Notes: generated by a model from the sequence alone, not told the origin. DNA of 40,446 bases from an uncultured Akkermansia sp. (GCA_904501915.1 CAJGCV010000004.1:1-40446), one strand, 5' to 3'. Shown: positions 17,144 through 25,597, counted from the first letter of the stretch. A program made the numbers and translations.

Positions 17144-19453
17144 ATGTCTGACCCGAATAAACAACCCAACAAAATACCCACTCCCACAGGCTCCCCCAAC
17201 TGGGGTGTGCTTATTCTCATGACCGTCATTTTCGCCATCCTTATGGTGGCGTTTGTGTTTGACGGCTCTATGGTTTCCCCTGGTCGCACCATCTCGCTGG
17301 ATGAATTCCGGCAAGATTACAAAGCCGGCAAAGTGGTCCTGAACCAGCAGAAGGATTTTCCTATTGAAGTAACACTGAGTTCCAATGCGGCAGAAGGCAC
17401 TATCACCGCCTTTGAATACCGCAATGTGCCGCAGTACCCGAAGGCGGTTTTCTACATGCCGTTCACGGAATCTGACGACATCCGCGCCCTGTGCAACCGC
17501 TTCGGCATCACCACCACACGCGTGGACTCCGCCCCGCAGGAATTGCAGGGCGACCGCATCTGGTCTACAGAAGATTTTGCCCGCATGGGCGCAGAGGGGC
17601 GCATCATCACCTCCGCCACCAGTCCGGTTATCTACGAATCATCTGGTCAGGGAGTCATTGTTGGTGAATATCGACTGCCCCTTTCCACCAAGCCGGAGCT
17701 CAAGCAGCTGGAGGCCGTGCGCATAGAGTTCAACCCCGCCTTCCAGGGTGAACAGGTGCACGATTTGCTGGGTAACAAGGTAAAATACATAGTGGAAAGC
17801 AACACCTGGAGCATGTTCCTTGTGAATGTGCTGCCTTTTGCCATTGTTCTGATTCTGCTCTTCATCTTCTTCCGCGCACAGAGCGGCGGTCCCGGCGGTG
17901 CTATGAAGTTTGCCCGCAGCCGCGCACGCCTTCTTGACCCCAACAAGAACAAGGTCACCTTCAAGGACGTTGCCGGCATTTCCGAAGCAAAGGAAGAAGT
18001 CTGGGAAATCGTGGAATTCCTGCGTAATCCGCAGAAATTCCGCAATCTCGGCGGCACCATCCCGAAGGGTGTGCTCATGGTCGGGCCTCCCGGCACCGGT
18101 AAAACCCTGCTGGCACGCGCCATTGCAGGCGAAGCCGGCGTACCGTTCTACACCATCTCCGGTTCAGACTTTGTGGAAATGTTTGTGGGTGTAGGCGCCA
18201 GCCGTGTGCGCGACATGTTCGGCGAAGCCAAAAAGCACAGCCCCTGCCTTATCTTTATCGATGAAATTGACGCCGTGGGTCGCCACCGCGGGCACGGTGT
18301 AGGCGGCGGGCACGACGAGCGCGAGCAGACACTCAACGCCCTGCTGGTGGAAATGGACGGCTTCACCGCCAACGAAAATGTCATCGTCATTGCCGCAACC
18401 AACCGCGTGGACGTACTTGACCCCGCCCTGCTGCGTCCGGGGCGCTTTGACCGCCAGGTAACGGTGAACCTGCCCGATGCTGCCGGACGTGAGCAGATTC
18501 TGCGTGTGCATGCCCGAAAGGTGAAGCTGGCACCCGATGTTGACCTGGGACCGATTGCCCGCGCCACCACCGGTTTCTCTGGTGCAGAGCTTGCCAACCT
18601 TGTCAACGAGGCGGCCCTCATCGCCGCGCGCCACAACAAGCCCACTGTGCAGCAGGCCGACCTGGAGGAAGCCCGCGAAAAAGTGCGCTGGGGACGCGAA
18701 CGCCGCTCCATGGAAATCTCCGACAAGGAGAAATACATGACCGCCGTGCACGAAGCAGGCCACGCCGTCTGCCTGCTCAAGACAGCGCTCGCCAAGAGCC
18801 TGCCTCTGCACAAGGTCACCATCATTCCCCGCGGCCCGGCGCTGGGCGTCACCATGATGCTGCCGGATGAAGACAAACACAGCGAATACAAGAGCGAATT
18901 GCTCGACTACATCGTCATGGCCATGGGTGGACGCTGCGCCGAGCTAGTGGTATTCGGTGATGTATCGGGCGGTGCCCGGGGTGATATTCACCAGGCCACC
19001 GGCATTGCACGCAAGATGGTCTGCGTGTACGGCATGAGCGAGAAGCTCGGTCCCATTGAATATGGCACCAACCATAATGAAGTCTTCCTTGCCCGGGACA
19101 TCTCCCAGACCACCCGGAATTTCTCTGAACACACCGCTCAGATTATCGACGAAGAAATCCAGCGGATCGTAACCGAAAACTACAACCGCGCCGTCAACAT
19201 CCTCACCGAAAACAAGGAACGTCTGCTCCTCATTGCAGACAAGCTCATTGAATTCGAAACCCTCAGCGGCAAGCAAGTGGCAGAACTGCTCGAGACCGGC
19301 GAAATGAGCGACCCGCCCGTGCGCCAGCTGCCCCCGCCCATGCCGGAAGATGAAGATGCCCCCACAGACCTGCAGACGTCCGATGACGAGCCCCCTGCAC
19401 AAGACGAGGCACCTGCCCCTGCTGAAGAAGAAAAGAAAGAAGAAACCATTTAA
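17144..19453 (+). CDS. ftsH: ATP-dependent zinc metalloprotease FtsH
   Basis: 769 residues. A membrane-anchored hexameric AAA+ protease that degrades misassembled membrane proteins and regulatory proteins. Two membrane segments (about residues 23-43 and 223-246) flank a long periplasmic domain of about 180 residues. The AAA module has Walker A GPPGTGKT (314-321), Walker B IFIDEID (370-376) and the second region of homology 'DPALLRPGRFDRQV'. The zinc site is HEAGH (536-540), with the third ligand in the distal acidic helix. The C-terminus is a long Pro/Glu/Asp-rich tail, probably disordered. rsfS follows after 25 bases. Confidence 0.97.
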   Translation: MSDPNKQPNKIPTPTGSPNWGVLILMTVIFAILMVAFVFDGSMVSPGRTISLDEFRQDYKAGKVVLNQQKDFPIEVTLSSNAAEGTITAFEYRNVPQYPKAVFYMPFTESDDIRALCNRFGITTTRVDSAPQELQGDRIWSTEDFARMGAEGRIITSATSPVIYESSGQGVIVGEYRLPLSTKPELKQLEAVRIEFNPAFQGEQVHDLLGNKVKYIVESNTWSMFLVNVLPFAIVLILLFIFFRAQSGGPGGAMKFARSRARLLDPNKNKVTFKDVAGISEAKEEVWEIVEFLRNPQKFRNLGGTIPKGVLMVGPPGTGKTLLARAIAGEAGVPFYTISGSDFVEMFVGVGASRVRDMFGEAKKHSPCLIFIDEIDAVGRHRGHGVGGGHDEREQTLNALLVEMDGFTANENVIVIAATNRVDVLDPALLRPGRFDRQVTVNLPDAAGREQILRVHARKVKLAPDVDLGPIARATTGFSGAELANLVNEAALIAARHNKPTVQQADLEEAREKVRWGRERRSMEISDKEKYMTAVHEAGHAVCLLKTALAKSLPLHKVTIIPRGPALGVTMMLPDEDKHSEYKSELLDYIVMAMGGRCAELVVFGDVSGGARGDIHQATGIARKMVCVYGMSEKLGPIEYGTNHNEVFLARDISQTTRNFSEHTAQIIDEEIQRIVTENYNRAVNILTENKERLLLIADKLIEFETLSGKQVAELLETGEMSDPPVRQLPPPMPEDEDAPTDLQTSDDEPPAQDEAPAPAEEEKKEETI

Positions 19454-19478
19454 TCCACCTCTTACATACACACACAAT

Positions 19479-19838
19479 ATGAACAGCAAACAACTCGCTT
19501 TTGCCTGCGCTCAGGTGGCTTGCGATGCCAAGGCCTCCGATATCGCCATCTATGACCTGCGCGGGACCTCCTCCATCACGGACTTTGCCGTGGTGTGCAC
19601 CGCCACTTCCGTGCCGCATCTCCGCGCCATCATGGGCGATGTCGATAAGGAAGTGTGGGAAAAATACGAAATCTCCCCGGTGTATGCAGAGCGCACCCCT
19701 AATGCCCTGTGGTGCGTGCTCGACTATATCGATGTCATGCTGCATGTCATGGCCGGCGAAACCCGCGAATTCTACGAGCTCGAAACTCTCTGGAAGCCCG
19801 AGAACCGAGTTGAGTGGAATGACGGCGACCAAGCCTGA
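19479..19838 (+). CDS. rsfS: Ribosomal silencing factor RsfS (Iojap family)
   Basis: 119 residues from the ATG at 19479, normal length. RsfS binds uL14 on the large ribosomal subunit and blocks subunit joining under starvation. Family blocks visible: 'KASDIAIYDLRG', 'SSITDFAVVCTATSVPHLRAI', 'WCVLDYIDVMLHVM' and 'REFYELETLW'. The frame is open into ftsH, but the conserved N-terminus begins here. It is cotranscribed with ftsH and ends at a very strong terminator. Confidence 0.94.
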   Translation: MNSKQLAFACAQVACDAKASDIAIYDLRGTSSITDFAVVCTATSVPHLRAIMGDVDKEVWEKYEISPVYAERTPNALWCVLDYIDVMLHVMAGETREFYELETLWKPENRVEWNDGDQA

Positions 19839-19865
19839 ATGAACAACAAACCTGTTTCCTGATAT

Positions 19866-19906
19866 ACCGCCCCGTCCCATCTTTCCGGACGGGGCGGTCT
19901 TGTTTT
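19866..19906 (+). terminator. Intrinsic terminator of ftsH-rsfS
   Basis: A perfect 12-base stem, ACCGCCCCGTCC (19866-19877) with GGACGGGGCGGT (19887-19898), followed by a T-rich tract. Confidence 0.92.
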
Positions 19907-19998
19907 GAAGCCAGCCTATGCCAACATAAGAAGGCACGGCACGCTGTACCCGGCAAATCCGAAACAGCTCCGGATTAACCGGTTCTTACTCTTTCACC

Positions 19999-20027
19999 TT
20001 GACATATGAGCACTTGCACACTAGAAT
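19999..20027 (+). promoter_or_regulatory. Promoter of the thioredoxin-like gene
   Basis: Consensus TTGACA (19999-20004), 17-base spacer, TAGAAT (20022-20027), only 6 bases before the ATG at 20034. This is the clearest near-leaderless promoter in the window. Confidence 0.8.
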
Positions 20028-20033
20028 GTGCCC

Positions 20034-20588
20034 ATGACCATTCGTTCATTCGTTTACACGGCATCCGTCATGGTGCTTGCAGCCCTTGCTCCGCTCTCTG
20101 CAAACGGAGAATTTGAAGCAGACTCTGCACCCAGGACAAAAAAAGCTGTGAAAGCTGGTCCCAGCCCGGTTATCGCAGCAATGAAGAAAGTCAAGAAAAT
20201 CAAAAACAGAGTCAACGAGAAGGCCGATTACTTTGTCTTCCTCTATTCTGCCAGCTGGTGTGGCCCCTGCTGCAAAGAAATGCCGGAAATCGTCAAGCTG
20301 TACAAAGAAATGAAACGTTCAGGCAAGGTGGACATCATCCTCTTCTGCCACGATAAAACACCTAAGGCAGCCGCTGATTTTGTCAAACAATTCAAAATCC
20401 GTTTCCTTACAGTCATGAGCTCCGATAAAAATGCTCCCAAAGTACCAGGCTTCTCTTCACCGGGCGGCATTCCGCACTGCTGCATTGTAGACCGCAACGG
20501 CAAGGTTATTACACAGGGGCATCCTCAAAACGTTCTCGAAAACTGGAAAGACGTAACCATTAATAATGATGCCACTAACGAGAATTAA
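20034..20588 (+). CDS. Secreted thioredoxin-like protein
   Basis: 184 residues. A signal peptide (hydrophobic to about residue 24, ending near 'SANGEF') is followed by a basic linker and a thioredoxin fold. The redox motif is CGPC at residues 76-79, followed directly by another Cys (80), and the cis-Pro loop is 'GGIPHCCIVD'. Such proteins (TlpA/nucleoredoxin-like) reduce or shuffle disulfides in the cell envelope. The three vicinal cysteines (CGPCC) and the extra CC after cis-Pro are unusual. An in-frame GTG at 20028 exists, but the promoter geometry favours the ATG at 20034. A second small secreted protein follows after 22 bases. Confidence 0.85.
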   Translation: MTIRSFVYTASVMVLAALAPLSANGEFEADSAPRTKKAVKAGPSPVIAAMKKVKKIKNRVNEKADYFVFLYSASWCGPCCKEMPEIVKLYKEMKRSGKVDIILFCHDKTPKAAADFVKQFKIRFLTVMSSDKNAPKVPGFSSPGGIPHCCIVDRNGKVITQGHPQNVLENWKDVTINNDATNEN

Positions 20589-20610
20589 ACCCATAACGAT
20601 ATAATTGCAA

Positions 20611-21024
20611 ATGAACAAATATCTTCCCCTCGCATTGATATCCGTGCCGGCAATCATCTGCCCGTCTCATGCACAGGATATGGGTAAAACCCTTTCAGCC
20701 TCCGAATTTGTCCAGGCTCAGATGAACATCCTGAAAGGCGTTACCGAAATGCTCAACATCAAGAGCATTGCTGACGCGCCGCAGGAAGTAGCCTCCAGCA
20801 TCAACCAGCTCTCAGCTATGCTCGTGGCGCTTGCCCAGTACAAACCCGTTACGACTCCTGAGGAAGTAGCCCTCATCGAAACCGAATTCGCAGAGGAGAC
20901 AAAGGAAGTCTCCCTTGCCCTGCAGCAGGCGCTGCAGAAAACAGTCGATATGAATTTCTACGGCAGTGAGGAATTGCTGGCTGCGATTCAGAACTTTGCG
21001 AACTCCATGCAGCAGCTCAAATAA
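20611..21024 (+). CDS. Small secreted helical protein of unknown function
   Basis: 137 residues. A signal peptide (MNKYLPLALISVPAIICPSHA) is followed by an all-helical, Gln/Glu-rich mature part. No family recognised. It lies 22 bases after the thioredoxin-like gene and before a terminator, so the two probably form one operon and both act in the envelope. Confidence 0.7.
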   Translation: MNKYLPLALISVPAIICPSHAQDMGKTLSASEFVQAQMNILKGVTEMLNIKSIADAPQEVASSINQLSAMLVALAQYKPVTTPEEVALIETEFAEETKEVSLALQQALQKTVDMNFYGSEELLAAIQNFANSMQQLK

Positions 21025-21051
21025 CAGACTGGGCATTCCCCAGTTCATATA

Positions 21052-21092
21052 AAAACACCCCTCAGGGTCACATTGACCGGAGGGGTGTTTTA
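21052..21092. terminator. Bidirectional intrinsic terminator
   Basis: AAAACACCCCT (21052-21062) pairs with AGGGGTGTTTT (21081-21091), with an inner GGTC/GACC. A-rich and T-rich sides let it serve both the plus-strand secreted-protein operon and the minus-strand nudix-DUF1232 operon. Confidence 0.88.
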
Positions 21093-21107
21093 TTACCACA
21101 GCGGTGG

Positions 21108-21332
21108 TCATTTTTTCTGTTTCAACAAACGCACCACATAGATAATGATGCCGATAATCACAGCAGCATCATCCATCTGCCCGAGGCCGGGCAACACATC
21201 GGGCACGAAATCGAGCGGAGAAACCACATATACGACAGCCAGCAGATAATACAACAGGCTGCGCAAACTCGTGGGGGAACCTTTGCGGGCTTCCTGCACC
21301 AGCTTTTCCGTTAATTTTTGCTTATCGCTCAT
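21108..21332 (-). CDS. Small DUF1232 (YkvA-like) membrane protein
   Basis: 74 residues. It contains the DUF1232 core 'VVYVVSPLDFVPDVLPGLGQMDDAAVI', a short hydrophobic hairpin with the conserved SPxDxxPD segment. Membrane-associated, function unknown in the family. The ATG overlaps the stop of the upstream nudix gene (ATGA), so they are translationally coupled. Confidence 0.85.
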   Translation of the reverse strand: MSDKQKLTEKLVQEARKGSPTSLRSLLYYLLAVVYVVSPLDFVPDVLPGLGQMDDAAVIIGIIIYVVRLLKQKK

Positions 21333-21841
21333 ACAGATTTCAGATTTTTAAGAAAATACAAACCTGTGAATATGCGCGGGTCAAGCGCAATTCCCTGCTC
21401 CACCTGGGTCGCAAGCCAGGCATCAACATCATCCAGAGGAACTTCACGCACGGTGATGTTCTCATTATCCACTCCCCCACCGGCCGCCACACGGCGCAAA
21501 CCGGTTGCAAGATAGAACGAGAGGCTCTCCGATGTGAGGCCGGGAGATGAAGGGCCGTGGAAGAGGAATGTCATTTCTGCTGCCTCGTAGCCGGTTTCTT
21601 CGAGCAGTTCGCGACGAGCGGCAGCGGCATCACTCTCAGGGCCTCCATCACCGCTCAAACCGGCGGGGAAACACAGACAACGCCGGCCGATAGGCGGGCG
21701 GAATTCCTCCACCAGCAACACATTGCCCTCCGGAGTGCAGGCAAATACCATCACCGCGCCCGTGTTGTTCACACGCTCGCAGTACTCCCAGTGGCCCTCG
21801 CGAACCATATTGAGAAACTTTCCTTCGTACAGCTTTTCCAT
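21329..21841 (-). CDS. NUDIX hydrolase, ADP-ribose pyrophosphatase-like
   Basis: 170 residues. The nudix box is visible as 'PESDAAAARRELLEETGY' (REL-LEE-TG core), preceded by 'FPAGL'. At the position of the first Gly of GX5E a Ser is found, although a Gly lies two residues earlier. The 'LLVEEFRPPIGRRCLCFPAG' segment resembles ADP-ribose/NDP-sugar pyrophosphatases. It hydrolyses a nucleoside diphosphate linked to another moiety in the cytoplasm; the exact substrate is not evident. It heads a two-gene minus-strand operon with DUF1232, separated from ilvE by a terminator. Confidence 0.88.
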   Translation of the reverse strand: MEKLYEGKFLNMVREGHWEYCERVNNTGAVMVFACTPEGNVLLVEEFRPPIGRRCLCFPAGLSGDGGPESDAAAARRELLEETGYEAAEMTFLFHGPSSPGLTSESLSFYLATGLRRVAAGGGVDNENITVREVPLDDVDAWLATQVEQGIALDPRIFTGLYFLKNLKSV

Positions 21842-21848
21842 GACAATG

Positions 21849-21882
21849 AAAAAGGGGCGGCCAGATTATAACCAGCCGCCCC
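21849..21882 (-). terminator. Intrinsic terminator of ilvE
   Basis: On the minus strand, GGGGCGGC (21882-21875) and GCCGCCCC (21861-21854) form the stem, followed by five T. The loop contains TATAAT, which could double as a -10 for the nudix gene, but no good -35 is seen. Confidence 0.85.
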
Positions 21883-21897
21883 GGTAAATCATGAATC

Positions 21898-22749
21898 TTA
21901 CTCGCGCACCATAGCCTGGAAACGGGCCAGGATGCGTTTGGTCACCGGGCCTGCCACGCCGGCTCCAATCTTGCGGCCATCCAGCGAAGTGGCAGCAATC
22001 ACCTCTGCAGCAGTACCAGTGAGGAAGCACTCATCAGCGCAGAGCACGTCAAAGCGGTTCATCACCTTCTCGACGCAGGGGATACCCAGTTCTGCGCAAA
22101 TGTCCATGACGGCGTGACGCGTAATACCACCCAGGCCACCTTCAGTCAGGGGAGGAGTCTGCACCTCGCCATTCACCACGATGAAGATATTATCACCGGT
22201 GCATTCTGCCACATTGCCGCGCTGGTTAAGCATCAGCGCCTCGCCTGCGCCCTGGGCCACGGCCTCCATCTTGGCGGAAATGCCGTTGAGGTAGTTCAGG
22301 CTCTTCACCTGCGGGCAGAGGATATCGGGATTCGGACGGCGGAAGGAGGAGGTAATCATGCTCAGCCCCTTCTCGTACATTTCCTTGGGATACAGGGCGA
22401 TATTCTGCACAATGATGAACATGCTGGCCTTCGGGCAGTTGCGGGGGTTGAGCCCCAGGTCACCCACACCGCGGGTCACCACCAGACGGATGTAGCCGTC
22501 CTCCATGCCGCTGGCAGCCACAGTTTCCCTGGTAGCCTCGCACACTTCCTCGAAAGTCCAGGGAAGGTCAATCATCAGGTAACGCATGGAATTGAACAGG
22601 CGCACAATGTGCTCCTCCAGGCGGAATACCTTGTTGGAATAGAAGCGGATACCTTCAAAGCAACCGTCACCATACAGAACAGCATGATCAAAGACAGACA
22701 CCTTTGCGTCATCCTTGTCAACCAGCTTGCCATCTAACCAGATTTTCAT
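21898..22749 (-). CDS. ilvE: Branched-chain-amino-acid aminotransferase
   Basis: 283 residues from the ATG at 22749 (MKIWLDGKLV). A fold-type IV PLP enzyme that transfers the amino group from glutamate to the keto acids of Leu, Ile and Val. The N-terminal 'VSVFDHAVLYGDGCFEGIRFY', the PLP lysine in 'VKSLNYLNGISAKMEA' and 'EALMLNQRGNVAECTGDNIF' match the IlvE/DAT family. D-amino-acid or aminodeoxychorismate lyase members are similar, so IlvE is the most likely rather than the only reading. The frame is open 27 codons further upstream without similarity. Start and promoter face the divergent TMEM43-like gene. Confidence 0.9.
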   Translation of the reverse strand: MKIWLDGKLVDKDDAKVSVFDHAVLYGDGCFEGIRFYSNKVFRLEEHIVRLFNSMRYLMIDLPWTFEEVCEATRETVAASGMEDGYIRLVVTRGVGDLGLNPRNCPKASMFIIVQNIALYPKEMYEKGLSMITSSFRRPNPDILCPQVKSLNYLNGISAKMEAVAQGAGEALMLNQRGNVAECTGDNIFIVVNGEVQTPPLTEGGLGGITRHAVMDICAELGIPCVEKVMNRFDVLCADECFLTGTAAEVIAATSLDGRKIGAGVAGPVTKRILARFQAMVRE

Positions 22750-22785
22750 GATATTAATTAAGGGAAAATTTATGTGAACGCATGC

Positions 22786-22791
22786 ATTATA
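22786..22791 (-). promoter_or_regulatory. -10 element of ilvE
   Basis: Perfect TATAAT on the minus strand, 36 bases before the ilvE ATG. No convincing -35 is found at 16-18 bases, so activator dependence is possible. Confidence 0.4.
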
Positions 22792-22845
22792 CGCCCTTTT
22801 GCGCACAAAGGAAGCAGAAAAACGTGGCATGCCGGATTTTTATCA

Positions 22846-22874
22846 TTGAACGAAAATGCCGCGCAACCTATCAT
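22846..22874 (+). promoter_or_regulatory. Promoter of the TMEM43-like gene
   Basis: TTGAAC (22846-22851), 17-base spacer, TATCAT (22869-22874), 10 bases before the ATG at 22885. Confidence 0.6.
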
Positions 22875-22884
22875 AACAGATAGC

Positions 22885-23946
22885 ATGGAACATCCCGGTA
22901 AAATATGGAACCGCATTGAATGCTGGTGTAATCAATACCTCAGCCTTTTTCTGCCCAGGAAAGTGCTCCGCTGGCTCTGGGTGCTGGGATATTCAGCGGT
23001 TGCCTGCTACATCTTCGCGACCTGCATAGTCGGCTGTATCGGTTATGTCCTCCTTCTAGGCCTTCCCATTCGGAATTTTTGCGAAGAAAAAATCTACGAT
23101 GCAAACCCTGCCGCCATCAACCCGGCACATGAAGGAAAACTGGTTCGTATCAGCGGCCATCTCACCAGCACTGCATTCGCCCGAGACCCCCTCACCGGCA
23201 TCCAGATGCAGACTCCCTGGCTGGATCGCACCATTGTGAACAAGCCAGAGCCTACAATGGAAAACATGATGCATATCGCAGAGTTTCGCGATCAAACCTT
23301 CTACTCACCAGAATGGCACCTTGGTGTCTTCCGCATCCGGCACTACACACCGTCTTACACAGTCTCAGATGACCAGGCCCTTACCGCCGGTCAGCTCCAT
23401 TTCAGCCAGCCCAAAGACTCATGGCATGTATCGCGGCCCGATGCAGGAGAATCAAAAATTCCAATCTCCCCACCTGGAGCACAGAACGGCAGCGAAGGCG
23501 TTGCCGAATACAGAGCCACCACCAAGCCGGTCTACATCGTTGCCCGCCAATGCGGCGATGAACTGCTTATGGACGAGGATGAAGCCTCATTCAGTTTCTC
23601 ACCACACTTCAACATGAGAGCAAGACTGACACCAGATGCCGGTATGTTCGTACTCCTCCTCCTGGGCACAGGCTCCCACTTTGCCCTGCTCTGCCTCGCC
23701 TTTTCCTGTCTCCGCTCAGCCCTCTGGCATGCCACATGCGGCAGAAACCTGATTCGCCTGTCTCTCACGCAAGCAGCTGCGCTCGGTGTCGGATTCTCCA
23801 TCTGTCTCTCCTGCGGCATATTCCTGCTCACCGAAGAGGACCAGACATTTACCCCTGGTCTTCTATTCAGCCTCGCTGCAACAGGCATCGCCATATTCAC
23901 CCTGCGACTCTGGCGAAATGCCACCCCCGCCGGTACAGGACCATAA
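22885..23946 (+). CDS. TMEM43-like multi-pass membrane protein
   Basis: 353 residues from the ATG at 22885 (MEHPGKIWNR). One membrane helix near residues 32-60 is followed by a large extracytoplasmic domain with 'NPAHEGKLVRISGHLTS' and 'DPLTGIQMQTPWLDRTI'. This is the pattern I associate with TMEM43/DUF1625 proteins ('N.GKLVHVSG.L', then a tyrosine/arginine-rich block). Three C-terminal hydrophobic segments follow (about 245-275, 285-312, 322-342). TMEM43 proteins are poorly understood membrane-organising proteins. The frame is open 37 codons upstream, but the promoter and the loss of similarity favour 22885. The assignment is tentative; an orphan membrane protein is the alternative. Confidence 0.6.
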   Translation: MEHPGKIWNRIECWCNQYLSLFLPRKVLRWLWVLGYSAVACYIFATCIVGCIGYVLLLGLPIRNFCEEKIYDANPAAINPAHEGKLVRISGHLTSTAFARDPLTGIQMQTPWLDRTIVNKPEPTMENMMHIAEFRDQTFYSPEWHLGVFRIRHYTPSYTVSDDQALTAGQLHFSQPKDSWHVSRPDAGESKIPISPPGAQNGSEGVAEYRATTKPVYIVARQCGDELLMDEDEASFSFSPHFNMRARLTPDAGMFVLLLLGTGSHFALLCLAFSCLRSALWHATCGRNLIRLSLTQAAALGVGFSICLSCGIFLLTEEDQTFTPGLLFSLAATGIAIFTLRLWRNATPAGTGP

Positions 23947-24078
23947 GCATAAAAACACCTGCCATAGTAGTATAGCCAGCTAACCTTATATAACTATCAC
24001 TTTCCGGAACGAATCTCATCAGTTCTCAAGAGAGCACGCCGCCACCCGCAAGACAAAGTAGAAAATTGAAGTATAGAT

Positions 24079-24897
24079 TTACTTCTGGTGAGGTGCTTTC
24101 TTTTTCAATTTCCGTACCACATCAGCAAAGTCCTCCAGAGCATCCTTTTTTCCAATGAGCTGGCAGCACAGCATCGCTTGAATCCATGCACGGCGAGTTG
24201 CAGCATCTTTCTTATCTCGCATCGCAATCATTTCAGCAACTCGTTGCTTCTGGCCTCTTCTATCCACAAAACAAGCGTCGTCGCTAACCTGCCAGAATTC
24301 CAACTCCATATCAGAGCCATTCACGCCACCCTTTTTGCGAGACAAATAAGCACTACTTCCGTCCGGGACATAATACAAGCCGAACATTTCAGCGAAAAAC
24401 GCATCCTGCATTACCTCAGGCATGCGGGCAATTCTGCGCGCAGCCGTCTGGCGACAAAGCGATGTCACCTCCTCAGGAAAATCCTTCAATACTGCATGTA
24501 CTCCAGCATGCTCCATGGCCTGCTTCACCTTCACCCACTCGGGATATTCTTTCGATGATTTTCCGTGTACTATCTCGCACCAGCCATATTCAACACCATC
24601 CGCGCCAATAAAACGAGAACCTTGCCTCACCGGGTAATAAGAGATTTTTTCCTTCTTATGGAAAACGGATTTACCATAGGCTGGCTGCCCCTTGCTCTGG
24701 TAGCACAAAGCAAGCACCTCAGCCATCAACGCCCAACGTACTTTTTTACTGAGTTTCCGCAAGGACATCTGTCCACCCCTTACTTCTTTCTTCAATTCCT
24801 CCCCCACTTTCACATCCGGTGCATACTTTGCAAACGACGGCATCGCCAGAAACACCGCCAGCACCAGAGTCACCATTCCTCGAATTCCTTTACGCAT
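24079..24897 (-). CDS. Secreted protein of unknown function
   Basis: 272 residues with a clear signal peptide (MRKGIRGMVTLVLAVFLAMPSFA). The mature part is basic and mixed alpha/beta, with no motif that I can name ('GGVNGSDMELEFWQVSDD' is typical). It is the last host gene before the prophage-associated region. A promoter (24940-24968) and an expected leader of about 43 bases support it. It converges with the TMEM43-like gene across 130 bases. Confidence 0.72.
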   Translation of the reverse strand: MRKGIRGMVTLVLAVFLAMPSFAKYAPDVKVGEELKKEVRGGQMSLRKLSKKVRWALMAEVLALCYQSKGQPAYGKSVFHKKEKISYYPVRQGSRFIGADGVEYGWCEIVHGKSSKEYPEWVKVKQAMEHAGVHAVLKDFPEEVTSLCRQTAARRIARMPEVMQDAFFAEMFGLYYVPDGSSAYLSRKKGGVNGSDMELEFWQVSDDACFVDRRGQKQRVAEMIAMRDKKDAATRRAWIQAMLCCQLIGKKDALEDFADVVRKLKKKAPHQK

Positions 24898-24939
24898 ATC
24901 GAACCATTAATTCGTTTAACAACAAACCGTACGCTCTCT

Positions 24940-24968
24940 ATTGTAGCCTAATGCATGAGCAGCCACAA
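24940..24968 (-). promoter_or_regulatory. Promoter of the secreted protein at 24079-24897
   Basis: On the minus strand: TTGTGG (24968-24963), 17-base spacer, TACAAT (24945-24940). Confidence 0.55.
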
Positions 24969-25006
24969 GAAAAAAACACTACGATTGCACCATTTATCCA
25001 TACCTA

Positions 25007-25195
25007 TTGAGCTAAACAAAAGATTTTTCGCTCACTTTTCGCTCAAAGTGATGCGCTAAATTAGCTCAACAGGCTCACGCAAATCAAGTAAAATCAACAG
25101 TTGCGCTAAACAGCGCAAAACAAGCAAACAGCCCCGACGGGATAATTCTCATTGGCTATAAACCGCTTGCGTTATATTCGCGCAATTTTCGCGCA
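25007..25195. repeat. Cluster of short direct and inverted repeats beside the prophage
   Basis: TG(A/C)GCTAAA occurs three times (25008, 25052, 25102). TTGAGCTAA (25007-25015) is inverted as TTAGCTCAA (25061-25069). TTTTCGCTCA is repeated with an 11-base period (25025, 25036), and TTCGCGCA is repeated with the same period (25177, 25188). TTGCGC/GCGCAA forms a small palindrome at 25101-25118. Helically phased repeats of this kind are typical of protein-binding arrays (integrase arm sites, operators or iterons). Confidence 0.5.
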
Positions 25196-25278
25196 GATTT
25201 TATGACACTTTTTCCAACGCCTTCTCACAGAGTGAGTTTCCTGCGCCAGCGGAAGTCTCTTTTTGACAATCTCGTATC

Positions 25279-25550
25279 TTGACCACAGCGAACCTACCTG
25301 TTACAATCAGCGCGCTTCCGGTGTGGTGCGAGCCACAGAAAATCCCCCGGTAAGCGGGCAACTGCCCGGCAGCAGCTTGACACCCTGCAGCCTTATCAAC
25401 CCACATTATACACAAACGCATGGATACGTTCATCTGTATAATGAAAGCGACCTACTATCTTCTTGGTAGCGTGGCTTTCCTCAAAAAGCTCCTGACCAGA
25501 AATCAATAGTAATAGCCCTGAGCCCGCCGTGCCAGCCCCGCGGCGGGCTC
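25279..25550 (+). ncRNA. Candidate structured transcript with promoter
   Basis: Promoter TTGACC (25279-25284), 17-base spacer, TACAAT (25302-25307). Downstream hairpins: TGTGG (25322-25326)/CCACA (25333-25337), CGGGCA (25355-25360)/TGCCCG (25363-25368), and a 10-base stem GAGCCCGCCG (25520-25529)/CGGCGGGCTC (25541-25550). The last stem lacks a T tract, so the RNA may run on to the terminator at 25693-25731. No convincing protein gene lies here. It resembles no RNA family that I know. Confidence 0.35.
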
Positions 25551-25568
25551 TTGTAATAAAAAAAAGGC

Positions 25569-25597
25569 TTGACATACACCTTCTCTTTTGTTTATAT
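25569..25597 (+). promoter_or_regulatory. Consensus promoter of a candidate small RNA
   Basis: TTGACA (25569-25574), 17-base spacer, TTATAT (25592-25597); TATATA at 25593 gives an 18-base spacer. Predicted start near 25603. Confidence 0.65.

Noticed and set aside
25520..25550. GC-rich hairpin considered as an intrinsic terminator
   Set aside because: No T tract follows in either direction; kept only as part of a structured-RNA candidate.
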